A stretch of DNA of 64,000 bases from Paenibacillus dendrobii (GTDB taxonomy: Bacteria; Bacillota; Bacilli; Paenibacillales; Paenibacillaceae), in assembly GCF_009807035.1 (NCBI RefSeq), contig NZ_WUBI01000001.1:1178001-1242000 (forward strand), given 5' to 3'. Below are positions 26,015-34,499 of the stretch, in pieces. The notes under the pieces are model-generated. The model had not been told where the DNA came from, made no database searches, and saw only the letters and a program-made list of their open reading frames with translations. The translations under genes and the position numbers were made by a program. Position 1 is the stretch's first letter; the number at the start of each line of letters is the position of its first letter.

Positions 26015-26554
26015 CTACCGAATGACCGAGCAGGCAATCCGCGCACCGGAATTACCGGATGGATCCGTAACGTAATCATCGGCCTTTTCGTGAATCATGA
26101 GAGAAGTGCCGCCATCCTTCAGCAGGGAATTCGCTGTACCTTTTTGCAAAGTAACGGTTTTGCTCTCCAGGTCAGCGTTCACGGTTCCGTCTGCCTTAAC
26201 ATGAATGTTCAGAAGATCCCCTGCGTGATACCCCTTCGGATTCTTGAACCCATGCTGTTTGCCCTGCGGGTTAAAATGGGCTCCGGCCGTCGTAAAGTCT
26301 GGCGGATCGCATTTACCTGTTTCATGAAAGTGAATGCCATGCTCTCCCGGAGGCAGATTTTTGGCTTCAATATGGATTTGCACCACATCTTTTTTTTGCG
26401 TCAAGACTGCCGTGCCCACTTCAACCCCCTTGGAGTCGATAATGGTTGTTTTTAATTGCGTTTCCTCTGACTTTGCCCATACGGACGGACTCATCGGAGC
26501 TGCACCGAATACGAGTGTGCTGAGTACGCTCAGGCAGATGGCTTGTTTTTTCAT
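26015..26554 (-). CDS. Cu/Zn superoxide dismutase, secreted
   Basis: This 179-residue protein has an N-terminal signal peptide (MKKQAICLSVLSTLVFGAAP, cleavage near VWA-KS). It keeps the copper- and zinc-site pattern of SodC: GIHFHETGKC, FTTAGAHFNPQGKQHG, the lid Asp in the LMIHEKADDY region, and GNSGARIACSVI at the C-terminus. The disulfide cysteines in GKCDPP and RIACSV are present. It dismutates superoxide outside the membrane. In Bacillus the related YojM has lost a copper ligand; here the visible His pairs (HFH, H in GAHF, MIHE) look intact, but I have not aligned it. It is a single gene with its own terminator. Confidence 0.92.
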   Translation of the reverse strand: MKKQAICLSVLSTLVFGAAPMSPSVWAKSEETQLKTTIIDSKGVEVGTAVLTQKKDVVQIHIEAKNLPPGEHGIHFHETGKCDPPDFTTAGAHFNPQGKQHGFKNPKGYHAGDLLNIHVKADGTVNADLESKTVTLQKGTANSLLKDGGTSLMIHEKADDYVTDPSGNSGARIACSVIR

Positions 26555-26664
26555 TATGCTGATTCTTCCTCCTGTAGATGTTTTCGGTTCCTTTTCTCAT
26601 GCTTGCCTTTTTACCGGAAAAAGATAACCTCATCACAGGTAAAATATTGAATAAAGCCTTCGCA

Positions 26665-27930
26665 TTACAAATCGATGCTTTTTTCTGCGGAAGACTTCTC
26701 GTTCGGAATGATCCGGAACAGGAGTATATACAACCCGACACTCAGCAAGGTACATAAAAAAATGAATCCAAACACCCCGACCGGAGCGACCCACGAAGAC
26801 AGGAACACCGCGACTGGGGCTATAAAGCGGCCTAACGAATATTGCAGATTGGAAGCTCCCATATACTGTCCCCGGGCATGCGCAGGCGCATATTTGCTGA
26901 CAAAGCTTTCCGTAACCGGCGAGCGGGATAGTTCTCCGATTGTCATAATCGTCACGAAGATCAAGAGCAACCATACGTTGGTCGTAAAACTCATCAGAAA
27001 CATGCCAAGACCGAACAAAACGGATGAAAAAATAAATACGTTCCGGTCGCTCCAATGCTCGAACAGCTTCGTTACCGGCATCACGCAGAGGACAAACAGC
27101 AGGCCATTAAGCCCGATCATCCATCCAAAAACCCCAGTATTGCTAAGCGTAAAGGACCAACCTTTAAACGCAAGCAGCGGCTGGGCAGGTACGTATTCTT
27201 TGACATACGTGGCAAGGTACATGTCCAGCTGCATAAAAGCAATCGTCACCAGGACCCCGGCCAGAATGTATATGGCAAATGCCTTGTCCTTAAATATGAC
27301 TCCGTAGTTGCGGATTTGCTCCTTCAGGAGCCCGGACAATTTCTCTTGCTTCCGTGGACGGTTTGCCTGAACCGGAAGAGTCTCGCGGATTTTCCACCAG
27401 ATCGTGATGAAATAAAGCAGCGTTACCAGTGTGCACGTCCACAGCAATTCCGTACGGTAGTGGATGAAAAACACCGCCCCAAGCGCAGGTCCGAAAACCG
27501 CACCGATATTCCGGCCTGTAACAAATGTCGCGAAAACCATTCTGCGGTCTTTTTCGGACGTAATGTCTGCAACCATGGCTGAACTGGCAGGCGTGAAAAT
27601 AGATCCTCCCAGCCCAATGCCGATATAAGCCACGTAATCAAGCCAATGGTTGGTGGAACAAGCAAATACAGCGAACATCGCAGATTGCACGCAAGAGCCC
27701 AAGAGCATGGAAGGCCGTCTGCCGAATCGGTCTGACAGGAACCCTCCAAACAAATTCGCGAAGATGCCGACCAGCGGTGGTACAGTCATGAGCAAACTGG
27801 CAACGGACTTGCCGAAGGCTCCGCTGAAATAAAGGGTAATAAATGGGAAGTACATCCAAAAAAGCATGTTAAACAGCGTATCACCAATAAGCCTGATTTT
27901 GAGATTAAGATCCCATTTCAACCAGTACAT
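26665..27930 (-). CDS. Major facilitator superfamily transporter (multidrug-type)
   Basis: This 421-residue membrane protein has 12 predicted segments in two halves. The MFS signature GGFLSDRFGRRPSMLLG lies in the loop between segments 2 and 3, and FTPASSAMVADITSEKDRR at segment 5 is typical of DHA1-type drug or sugar efflux permeases. A counterpart of the loop appears later as TKLFEHWSDRNVFIF. The ATG at 27930 has AGGAGG 10 bases upstream; the frame extends ten codons further without a site. No regulator lies next to it. The substrate is unknown. Confidence 0.9.
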   Translation of the reverse strand: MYWLKWDLNLKIRLIGDTLFNMLFWMYFPFITLYFSGAFGKSVASLLMTVPPLVGIFANLFGGFLSDRFGRRPSMLLGSCVQSAMFAVFACSTNHWLDYVAYIGIGLGGSIFTPASSAMVADITSEKDRRMVFATFVTGRNIGAVFGPALGAVFFIHYRTELLWTCTLVTLLYFITIWWKIRETLPVQANRPRKQEKLSGLLKEQIRNYGVIFKDKAFAIYILAGVLVTIAFMQLDMYLATYVKEYVPAQPLLAFKGWSFTLSNTGVFGWMIGLNGLLFVLCVMPVTKLFEHWSDRNVFIFSSVLFGLGMFLMSFTTNVWLLLIFVTIMTIGELSRSPVTESFVSKYAPAHARGQYMGASNLQYSLGRFIAPVAVFLSSWVAPVGVFGFIFLCTLLSVGLYILLFRIIPNEKSSAEKSIDL

Positions 27931-28055
27931 TAAACAAAGTCCTCCTGCTTGGATTTGCAAAGATCGATTTCCGTATGAATAGTGAGATGTTGGGAAAAAA
28001 GGAAGGAGTTCTAATATACCACAAAATCAAAAAACCACAAGCGAAAAGCCAAAAC

Positions 28056-28086
28056 AGACCGGGTTCAACGGACTTGAACCTAGTCT
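28056..28086. repeat. Inverted repeat, terminator- or operator-like
   Basis: AGAC-n2-GGTTCAA-CGGAC-TTGAACC-n2-GTCT followed by ATTTT on the + strand. The stem could stop + strand transcription, but no + strand gene precedes it. It may instead be a regulator site upstream of the MFS gene. Confidence 0.35.
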
Positions 28087-28269
28087 ATTTTGACTCATGG
28101 ACGACTGTATGATCGAACCTGATCCGATCTTTATGAAATTGAAGGAATCATCCTCACGTCCAGATGATCGTTGTGATCGCTTCTTAGTCGTCGTGAACTT
28201 CATCACAGTCAGAAATCAATCTGCCTAGTATAATTCATTCTATGGGAATCCCAAACGCCTCTACCCAGC

Positions 28270-28308
28270 AAAAACAGTCTGCCCCTGGCAGCCAGGAGGC
28301 AGACTGTT
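28270..28308 (-). terminator. Terminator of Gfo/Idh gene
   Basis: Outer stem AACAGTCTGCC / GGCAGACTGTT and inner CCTGG/CCAGG, with T5 on the minus strand. Confidence 0.85.
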
Positions 28309-28324
28309 GCATGAACAGCCGGAA

Positions 28325-29413
28325 TCAACCGATATCCGGAATTTGAATTTCGACTTCCTTCTTCGTTTGAGACGAACGTAAAATGCCGTCCAGAATCGCC
28401 TGATTACGGAGGATCTGTTCTCCCGGAATCGGCGCAGGTCCCCCTTCGCGGAGCGCCCGGACAAAGGCCTTGATTTTCTCCTCAAAGACGCTGAGTTTAT
28501 GATCGATCAACGGAATGATACTCTCCGTGTGATGGCCTTGGATATCATGGAAAAGGGATATGGCACCGACATTGCCATCCCAGACGCCTCCCCAAGGGCC
28601 TGAACTACCCGGAAGTACCTTCATGCCTGCATCCGTTCCCAGGAACATGGTCGCCCCCAGCGTATCCATATGCATGGCCCAGGACGTCTTGAAATTCAGC
28701 ACTAAATCGCCCTCAAAACGGATGATCGCGATGCCAAAGTCCTCCACATCAAACCGATCTGCTTCCGGGTGATATTTAGGATTCGTGCCGAAATGACTTG
28801 AAGTGTAGGCCGAAACGGTCAACGGTTTGGGATAACCCAATGTATTCAAAGCCAGATCAAGCGAGTAGCAACCGATATCGGCCATCGCACCCGCACCGGC
28901 GATATCCTTGCGAATAAATGTGCCTCCCGGCATTCCCCGGCGTCTTCCCCCGCCTGTTTCTACATAATAGACTTTCCCGAGCTGCCCTCTCTGCACGAGA
29001 TCCTTGATCAGTCCCATGTTCGGATCATAACGAGGCTGGAATCCTATGTTGAGGATTTTGCCGGTCTGCTTGGAGATTTGCACCATGTCAACTGCCTGCT
29101 CCAGCGTGACGGACATCGGTTTTTCGACCATGACGTTTTTTCCGGCAAGCAAGGAGTCGATCGTGGTATGATGATGCGCTACATTAGGCGTGCAGATGCT
29201 TACCCCGTCCAGCTCCATTTCAAGCAGCTTCTGATGGTCGTCAAAGCCCTTCGCCTGAAGCAAATCCCAGCGCTCAATAAATTGATCGGCCCGGCCCGGT
29301 AAAATATCGGCTACGCCGACAATTTCAACATCCTCGATATTTTTGTATGCGCGGGCATGCTCGCCTGCAATGCCTCCGCTTCCGATTATACCTATCCGTA
29401 TCGTCTTTCCCAC
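28325..29413 (-). CDS. Gfo/Idh/MocA-family oxidoreductase
   Basis: This 362-residue NAD(P)-dependent sugar or inositol dehydrogenase has an N-terminal Rossmann fold (IRIGIIGSGGIAGEHARAYKN), the EKP motif with the conserved lysine in VMVEKPMSVTLEQAV, and a C-terminal alpha/beta domain with GAMADIGCYSLDLALNTLGYPK (catalytic His replaced by Tyr in the D-x-G-x-H position). It starts with GTG, with GGAGG 11 bases upstream. It lies 15 bases after an AraC regulator gene on the same strand and probably shares its transcript. Together with two more such dehydrogenases and an isomerase it makes a sugar-derivative catabolic region. Confidence 0.9.
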   Translation of the reverse strand: MGKTIRIGIIGSGGIAGEHARAYKNIEDVEIVGVADILPGRADQFIERWDLLQAKGFDDHQKLLEMELDGVSICTPNVAHHHTTIDSLLAGKNVMVEKPMSVTLEQAVDMVQISKQTGKILNIGFQPRYDPNMGLIKDLVQRGQLGKVYYVETGGGRRRGMPGGTFIRKDIAGAGAMADIGCYSLDLALNTLGYPKPLTVSAYTSSHFGTNPKYHPEADRFDVEDFGIAIIRFEGDLVLNFKTSWAMHMDTLGATMFLGTDAGMKVLPGSSGPWGGVWDGNVGAISLFHDIQGHHTESIIPLIDHKLSVFEEKIKAFVRALREGGPAPIPGEQILRNQAILDGILRSSQTKKEVEIQIPDIG

Positions 29414-29428
29414 GTATATGCCATCCTC

Positions 29429-30379
29429 CTATATGCTTGTGTTCAAATTCCTGTATTCGGTGGGTGTCATGCCAATCCTTTTCCGGAACACCGTATGTAG
29501 ATAGCTGCCGCTCGAGAAACCTTCCAGCCTGGCAATGGTATCCATGGGTTCCTTGGTTTCCACCAATCTGCGGCACACCGCTTGCAGGCGGATATCCTCC
29601 AGAATTGCACTGAATGAATGTCCGCCCCCCATCTCCTTAATAATTCTCTGCAGCTGGCGCGTGCTGATATGAAGCTTATCCGCAACATCATCAAGGATAA
29701 CCTCCCCGGACGAATTCGCCTGCATGTATTCCAGAGCGAGCTGATAACGGTAGGCTTTCATGTCTCTTGCGGGCAGCATCGCCTCCATCGGCTCAGATTC
29801 ATATGCTCTTACGGCACGAAGCAAAATCTGTATGACGCAGTGCTTGATCGTGGTATACAAACCTGCATATTTCATCTGCGAAGCCTGATAGGCTTCCAGG
29901 AAAAAGGGCATCGCCCGGTGCGTATCCATCACGGGTCTGAGCGGCAGCCGTGTTAACTTCTCCATACAGTCATGAGCTTCGGCCATCTCCCAAGGATCTG
30001 CTCCGTGACGTGCATATTTCCCGTTATTCTTCTCTTTGTCCGCCAGATTTACGATATCGACATGAAGGCAGAGCTCATCCATGGCTTCCGCCGCGTCAGC
30101 TTCCTGATAATGCATGACGCCGGGACCTGTCAGATATAACATGCCTTCACGCAGCGCAAACGGCTCATCCTCTAATATGACCTTGCCTTTGCCGCGCGGT
30201 ATAAAATGAAATTCATACTCGGCATGCTTGTGAAAGGTCACCATTTTGCCCGAGGGGAACGTTACGAAGTGAAATCGTAATACCCGAATCTCGTACGTTC
30301 CCCAGTACACCTTCAAATCCAGACGTTCCAAAGCGTCTTGACGCTCCACCATGATGTCATACGGAAAGTTGTTTATCAT
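29429..30379 (-). CDS. AraC-family regulator with N-terminal cupin
   Basis: This 316-residue regulator has a cupin-type sensing domain (FHKHAEYEFHFIPRGKGKVILEDEPFALREGMLYLTGPGVMHY, residues about 50-100) and a C-terminal AraC double HTH (MQANSSGEVILDDVADKLHISTRQLQRIIKEMGG and the second ending SSGSYLHTVFRKRIGMTPTEYR). The ATG at 30379 is chosen because AAGGA lies 9 bases upstream; an ATG three codons earlier touches the ribosome site. It probably senses a sugar and controls the adjoining Gfo/Idh genes. Confidence 0.88.
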   Translation of the reverse strand: MINNFPYDIMVERQDALERLDLKVYWGTYEIRVLRFHFVTFPSGKMVTFHKHAEYEFHFIPRGKGKVILEDEPFALREGMLYLTGPGVMHYQEADAAEAMDELCLHVDIVNLADKEKNNGKYARHGADPWEMAEAHDCMEKLTRLPLRPVMDTHRAMPFFLEAYQASQMKYAGLYTTIKHCVIQILLRAVRAYESEPMEAMLPARDMKAYRYQLALEYMQANSSGEVILDDVADKLHISTRQLQRIIKEMGGGHSFSAILEDIRLQAVCRRLVETKEPMDTIARLEGFSSGSYLHTVFRKRIGMTPTEYRNLNTSI

Positions 30380-30421
30380 GCAGCACATTCCTTGATTCCA
30401 TATTTGGGGGATTCGGCACTG

Positions 30422-31423
30422 CTAACCCTGCAGCTCGGAAAGGCGCACATTCCGGTGTTCGCGGGCCGACTGATTCGCCGCTTCCATCAGCTTGGTCAGT
30501 TCAACCGCAAAGGCCACATTCTCATCTGCAGTCGTATCGTTCTGGATATGTCCGATCCATTGATGGAACGCGCTTTCGCGTGCTCCCGGAACAGGCACTT
30601 CCACCCATTCATTTTTATACTCTTCCTTACGCGTGGTACGGATCAACAGCTTCTCATTCGGCGTTCCATATAAAAGCGTACCGTCGGTTCCGTGAACCTC
30701 GATGGTAAACGGTGAGAAATTGTTTACGAAACCTGCTTCAACAATACCCACGGCTCCAGTTTTCGTGGACAAAGTGGCAACTGCATTATCCTCTACTTCC
30801 TTACCTGTAACATAGCCGAATTGCGCGCTGACATCGATAGGCTCTTGGTTCAGGAACAGCCGCGTCAAATACATCGGGTGGCAACCAAGGTCAATGAGCG
30901 CCCCTCCAAGGCAATCTTCCAAGCTGTAGAAATGCTCCGGCAGCCAGCCTGCCGTTGCCCCGTTATGGGACAAACGAACACGTACCAGCGTTACTTGCCC
31001 AAGAAGCTCCTGTTCAAGAATCTCACGGATGGCAAGCGTGTAGCCATCATTTAAACGGGGCAGGGAGACCGTCAATTTCACATGATTTTCTTGGACCGCA
31101 TTCAAGATATCGTTAACTTCATGCAGCGTAGAAGCCAACACTTTCTCCGTAAAAATATGCTTGCCGGCTGCTGCAGCTTTAAGCATGACTTCACGGTGCA
31201 TACGCGTAGGAGCATCTACGATTACTGCATCGATATCGTCCTGTGCCAGCATCTCGTCCAGCGAGTCGTAGAACTTGACGCCTTGTTTTTCAGCCGCTTC
31301 TTGCCCGCGTTCCGGATTTTCATCCCATACCGCTACAATCTCTGCCTCAGGATGCTCCTGAGCTTGTTTTGTATAATCCCATGCATGTACATGCCAATAA
31401 CTAATTTTTCCGATTCTAATCAT
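30422..31423 (-). CDS. Gfo/Idh/MocA-family oxidoreductase
   Basis: This 333-residue dehydrogenase-like protein begins MIRIGKISYWHVHAWDY, an altered Rossmann start without the usual G-x-G-x-x-G, and continues with VWDENPERGQEAAEKQGVKFYDSLDEML, HIFTEKVLASTLHEV (EK motif) and GGALIDLGCHPMYLTRLF, in which the catalytic-region His (GCHP) is present. The missing glycine loop may reduce or alter cofactor binding. GAGGTGG lies 6 bases before the ATG. The gene sits upstream of the AraC regulator with a 42-base gap. Its substrate is unknown; similar proteins act on inositol, glucose or rhamnose derivatives. Confidence 0.85.
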   Translation of the reverse strand: MIRIGKISYWHVHAWDYTKQAQEHPEAEIVAVWDENPERGQEAAEKQGVKFYDSLDEMLAQDDIDAVIVDAPTRMHREVMLKAAAAGKHIFTEKVLASTLHEVNDILNAVQENHVKLTVSLPRLNDGYTLAIREILEQELLGQVTLVRVRLSHNGATAGWLPEHFYSLEDCLGGALIDLGCHPMYLTRLFLNQEPIDVSAQFGYVTGKEVEDNAVATLSTKTGAVGIVEAGFVNNFSPFTIEVHGTDGTLLYGTPNEKLLIRTTRKEEYKNEWVEVPVPGARESAFHQWIGHIQNDTTADENVAFAVELTKLMEAANQSAREHRNVRLSELQG

Positions 31424-31540
31424 TTCCAGCCACCTCAATCTATTTAATATTAGGACATCATGCCCTTAATCTATCATAGGAAACCCCGATCATAACAGTA
31501 TAACATTGCGACAAATGTATCTAAATTTACGACATATAAG

Positions 31541-31577
31541 AAAAAGCTCACTCTCTCTTTCAGAAAAGGGTGAGCCT
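31541..31577 (-). terminator. Terminator of dehydrogenase/isomerase operon
   Basis: On the minus strand GCTCAC pairs with GTGAGC around an 18-base loop that is itself partly paired (CTTTTC/GAAAGAG), followed by T5. It lies 22 bases after the stop of the dehydrogenase gene. Confidence 0.7.
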
Positions 31578-31598
31578 TCATTCTTTAACCATTCAATT

Positions 31599-32690
31599 CT
31601 ATTCGAAATAGACGGTTTTTCCCGTCCGTGCCGATTCGTAGATCGCTTCCAGCACTTCCGTGACAACCAGTGCCTGCTCAGGCTTTACCATCGGCTCCGT
31701 ATCATTCAGAATGCTATCGATCCAAAGTCTGCACTCTCTGGCAGCCTGACTTTCCGATTTCCCGTCAAAATAAGCCACTCCGCCGGTATTCAGCTCAGGT
31801 TGTTTGGTGTACAAGTGTCCAAGTTCTTCGCCATTGACCCGGAGTCCGTCCCGCATATCCGCGCCAGCTTCCGTTCCGCACAGCGTCGCTTTGGCTTCGC
31901 CTACATCCAGGGTGTTCAGCGCCCAACTGGATTCCAGCGTCACGGTTGCACCATTTTCCATTGTGATAAATCCGAATGCGGAATCTTCAACCTTGAACTG
32001 CTCCGGATCCCAAGGACCGAATGCGTTCGCAGCATCTTTTTTATTGCCGAGCTTGTGATATACGTTACCCACAACGCTCTTCACCTTATAGTTATCCATC
32101 AGCCACAGCGTCAAATCCAGGGCATGCGTACCGATATCGATGAGCGGGCCACCGCCCTGTTCTTCCTCGTTCAGGAATACGCCCCATGTCGGAACCGCGC
32201 GTCTGCGAATCGCATGCGCCTTCGCGAAATAGATATCGCCCAAGTCTCCGCGTTCGCATATTTTCTTCAGCAGCAACGAATCCGGACGATAACGGTTATC
32301 GTAACCGATCGTCAGTTTCTTGCCTGTACGCTTGGCCGCTTCCAGCATCGCTCTAGCTTCCTCGGAGGTCTTGGCCATCGGTTTTTCGCACATGACATGC
32401 TTGCCTGCTTCCAGCGCCGCAATGGTAATGAAGGAATGGGATTTATTGGGCGTGCATACATGAATCAGATCGATGCTCTCATCCTTCAGCAGCTCTTGAT
32501 AATCCGTGTAGATGGCGATATCTTCCCTGTCGATTTTCTGTGCCGACTGAATTGCGCGTTCTTCGATAATGTCGCAGAATGCCACCAATTCAACGTTTTT
32601 TTGCGCATTCAGATTCGGGATATGCTTGCCGTTTGCAATTCCCCCGCAGCCGATAATGCCCACACGAAGTGTTTTTTGTTGTTCAGCCAT
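31599..32690 (-). CDS. Gfo/Idh/MocA-family oxidoreductase
   Basis: This 363-residue dehydrogenase has the full family set: LRVGIIGCGGIANGKHIPNL (Rossmann loop), HVCTPNKSHSFITIAALEAGKHVMCEKPMAKTSEEA (EKP motif), YRPDSLLLKKI and QGGGPLIDIGTHALDLTLWLMDNYKV with the catalytic D-x-G-x-H. It is probably an NAD-dependent sugar or cyclitol dehydrogenase. GGAGA precedes the ATG. It follows the isomerase-like gene by 28 bases and both end at one terminator, so they form a two-gene operon. It is divergent from the second AraC regulator upstream. Confidence 0.92.
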   Translation of the reverse strand: MAEQQKTLRVGIIGCGGIANGKHIPNLNAQKNVELVAFCDIIEERAIQSAQKIDREDIAIYTDYQELLKDESIDLIHVCTPNKSHSFITIAALEAGKHVMCEKPMAKTSEEARAMLEAAKRTGKKLTIGYDNRYRPDSLLLKKICERGDLGDIYFAKAHAIRRRAVPTWGVFLNEEEQGGGPLIDIGTHALDLTLWLMDNYKVKSVVGNVYHKLGNKKDAANAFGPWDPEQFKVEDSAFGFITMENGATVTLESSWALNTLDVGEAKATLCGTEAGADMRDGLRVNGEELGHLYTKQPELNTGGVAYFDGKSESQAARECRLWIDSILNDTEPMVKPEQALVVTEVLEAIYESARTGKTVYFE

Positions 32691-32718
32691 TCATTGTCAT
32701 CTCCTTGATTACATTAGT

Positions 32719-33465
32719 TTATAATATTTGTCGAAGGTACGTGAGACTGGCTTCAATGCTCTCCAGCTGGGGAATTTCGAATTCCTCCTGCTCCACCGTG
32801 AACCATTCGACACCGTAACGCTTGCCAGCCGCAGTGATCGCCTTGAAATCCATGATGCCCGAGCCGATCTCCGTGTTCCGCTTGTCCTGCTCGCTCTTCA
32901 TGTCCTTGATGTGCAAGATGCGGCATCGCTCCTTCAGTGTCTCGATCCAATCAACGGAAGTGAAGCCCGCATGTTCAGCCCAGTATGTATCCAATTCCAG
33001 GAATAAATGATCCGGGTGCGTGTGGTTGGCCAGCCATTCCAGACCAGTCAAACCTTCAAACTTCTGAAACTCTACTCCGTGATTGTGATACCCCAATCGA
33101 AGCCCCTGCTCCTTGCAGCGCTCTCCGATCCGGTCCAGCCGTTCCGCGGTCCTCTTGTAGCTGTCAGCGCTTTCACGCATTTCTTCAGGAAGCCCGGGAC
33201 AAATAATATAAGGACTGCCAATCGCAAGCGAATACTCAATCGTCTGATCAAGCTGAAGCATCAGGTCAGAAATGCCGATATGGCTTCCTGCTGCCCGCAA
33301 ACCGTATGAATCGAGCGCATTCCGAAGTTCAGAGGCCGAAGTCCCGAAATAACCGGCGAACTCCACGCCATCGTATCCGATGTCGCCTACTTTTTTCAGT
33401 GTCCCTAAAAAATCCGTGCTGGTTAACTCTTTAATAGAATACAGCTGCAGTGCTATATTCTTCAT
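32719..33465 (-). CDS. Sugar phosphate isomerase/epimerase (AP-endonuclease-2-like TIM barrel)
   Basis: This 248-residue TIM-barrel protein of the xylose-isomerase-like/IolE/IolI group contains IALQLYSIKELTSTDFLGTLKKVGDIGYDGVEFAGYFG, GYHNHGVEF (metal ligand His and Glu region), HLFLELDTYWAEHAG and RILHIKDMKSEQ. These provide a divalent-metal site typical of epimerases and isomerases acting on keto sugars or inosose. GGAGG precedes the ATG. It is the first gene of a two-gene operon with a Gfo/Idh dehydrogenase and is divergent from an AraC regulator (33587), its probable controller. Confidence 0.9.
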   Translation of the reverse strand: MKNIALQLYSIKELTSTDFLGTLKKVGDIGYDGVEFAGYFGTSASELRNALDSYGLRAAGSHIGISDLMLQLDQTIEYSLAIGSPYIICPGLPEEMRESADSYKRTAERLDRIGERCKEQGLRLGYHNHGVEFQKFEGLTGLEWLANHTHPDHLFLELDTYWAEHAGFTSVDWIETLKERCRILHIKDMKSEQDKRNTEIGSGIMDFKAITAAGKRYGVEWFTVEQEEFEIPQLESIEASLTYLRQIL

Positions 33466-33586
33466 ATTTATGCCACCTCCCGTGTAACAAGTAAGGTAAG
33501 GATACCAAATTCGCAGGATTAGTTATACAATGAACCTATTCTAAAATATTAAATATTTGTCATGGTGAAAACGAGGTGCTGAATTG

Positions 33587-34474
33587 ATGCTTGAGCCTTA
33601 TTTCGAATCCAACCGGTCTGCAGCCGGATCGATCCATTTCCCTTATGAGAGCATGATCCATTCCAGCAAAAAGGCACGCTGCATCGTGGGTCCGCATTGG
33701 CATCTTTATATCGAAATGCTGTATTTACTATCCGGCAAGGCCAAGGTTTATCTGGGAGCCGAATGCCATACCCTAGGCAAGGGCGATTTGATCCTGATCC
33801 ATTCGCATGAGACGCATTCCATTTATTCCGTGGATGACGAGGTCTCCTATATTGTCGTAAAGTTCGATCCCGAGATTCTATATTCCACGTCACGTACGTT
33901 TCTTGAATCCAAATATATACTTCCGTTTACGCTCGCGGATTCCAGAGGCCAGAGAGTCTTCACGGAGCCGGAAATTCAAGACACTCCCATCCCTTCTCTG
34001 ATTCGGGAGATCTATGATGAGTTCAGCTCCAAAGGCTTCGGTTTCGAACTGGCTGTTCGAACGCTGATCTGCCGGGTATTCTTATGGTTTCTCCGTAAAA
34101 CGCATCACCAGCAATGGGGCTGGGAAGTCTCCCATTCGCTGAATGACAGCGATTATCAGATGCTCCAAAAAGTATTTGAATACATTGACTACAACTACAT
34201 GAACGATATCAATGCTCAAACGGCCGCCCGCTTATGCAATATGAGCTACAGTTATTTTTCAAGACGTTTCAAATCAATAATGGGTAAAACATTCACTAAC
34301 TACTTGAGTTACATCCGGATCACGGAAGCGGAAAAACTGCTTCTGACAACGGATATGAGTATGACCCAAATTGCTCTTGAGGTTGGATTCTCAAGCTCCA
34401 GCTACTTCATCCAGCAATTCAGACAGTACAAGAACATATCTCCCCACCAGTTCCGCAAAAAAGGAAAAGCCTGA
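33587..34474 (+). CDS. AraC-family regulator with cupin domain
   Basis: This 295-residue regulator has an N-terminal cupin (HWHLYIEMLYLLSGKAKVYLGAECHTLGKGDLILIHSHETHSI, residues about 38-85) and a C-terminal AraC HTH (NAQTAARLCNMSYSYFSRRFKSIMGKTFTNYLSYIRI and SSSSYFIQQFRQYKNISPHQFRKK). ATG 33587 is used, with GAGG 10 bases upstream; a TTG directly before it is the alternative. It is divergent from the isomerase-dehydrogenase operon across a gap of about 120 bases, so that operon is its likely target. A terminator overlaps its last codons. Confidence 0.9.
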   Translation: MLEPYFESNRSAAGSIHFPYESMIHSSKKARCIVGPHWHLYIEMLYLLSGKAKVYLGAECHTLGKGDLILIHSHETHSIYSVDDEVSYIVVKFDPEILYSTSRTFLESKYILPFTLADSRGQRVFTEPEIQDTPIPSLIREIYDEFSSKGFGFELAVRTLICRVFLWFLRKTHHQQWGWEVSHSLNDSDYQMLQKVFEYIDYNYMNDINAQTAARLCNMSYSYFSRRFKSIMGKTFTNYLSYIRITEAEKLLLTTDMSMTQIALEVGFSSSSYFIQQFRQYKNISPHQFRKKGKA

Positions 34475-34494
34475 TACGAATGTATCAGGCTTTT
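34464..34494. terminator. Bidirectional terminator
   Basis: Perfect stem AAAAGCCTGATAC / GTATCAGGCTTTT with loop GAAT, lying between the convergent AraC gene (whose end it overlaps) and the KimA-like gene. Confidence 0.88.
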
Positions 34495-34499
34495 CTTCG

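Larger units (their letters stand above)
27931..28324. other. Intergenic region between MFS gene and Gfo/Idh gene
   Basis: This 394-base gap holds a terminator for the downstream oxidoreductase gene (28270-28308) and a separate inverted repeat, GGTTCAA-CGGAC-TTGAACC (28062-28080), flanked by AGAC/GTCT. No coding frame with a ribosome site was seen. The promoter of the MFS gene should lie near 27960-28030, but no clear -35/-10 pair stands out. Confidence 0.5.

Noticed and set aside
28056..28086. T-arm-like GGTTCAA...TTGAACC as part of a tRNA
   Set aside because: It is a plain inverted repeat; no acceptor stem, D-arm or anticodon arm is found around it.
31506..32708. A 400-codon + strand open frame antisense to the dehydrogenase gene
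   Set aside because: It lies entirely over a Gfo/Idh gene with complete motifs, has no good ribosome site and reads as an arginine- and cysteine-rich mirror of the real frame. It is the usual antisense artefact of a codon-biased gene.
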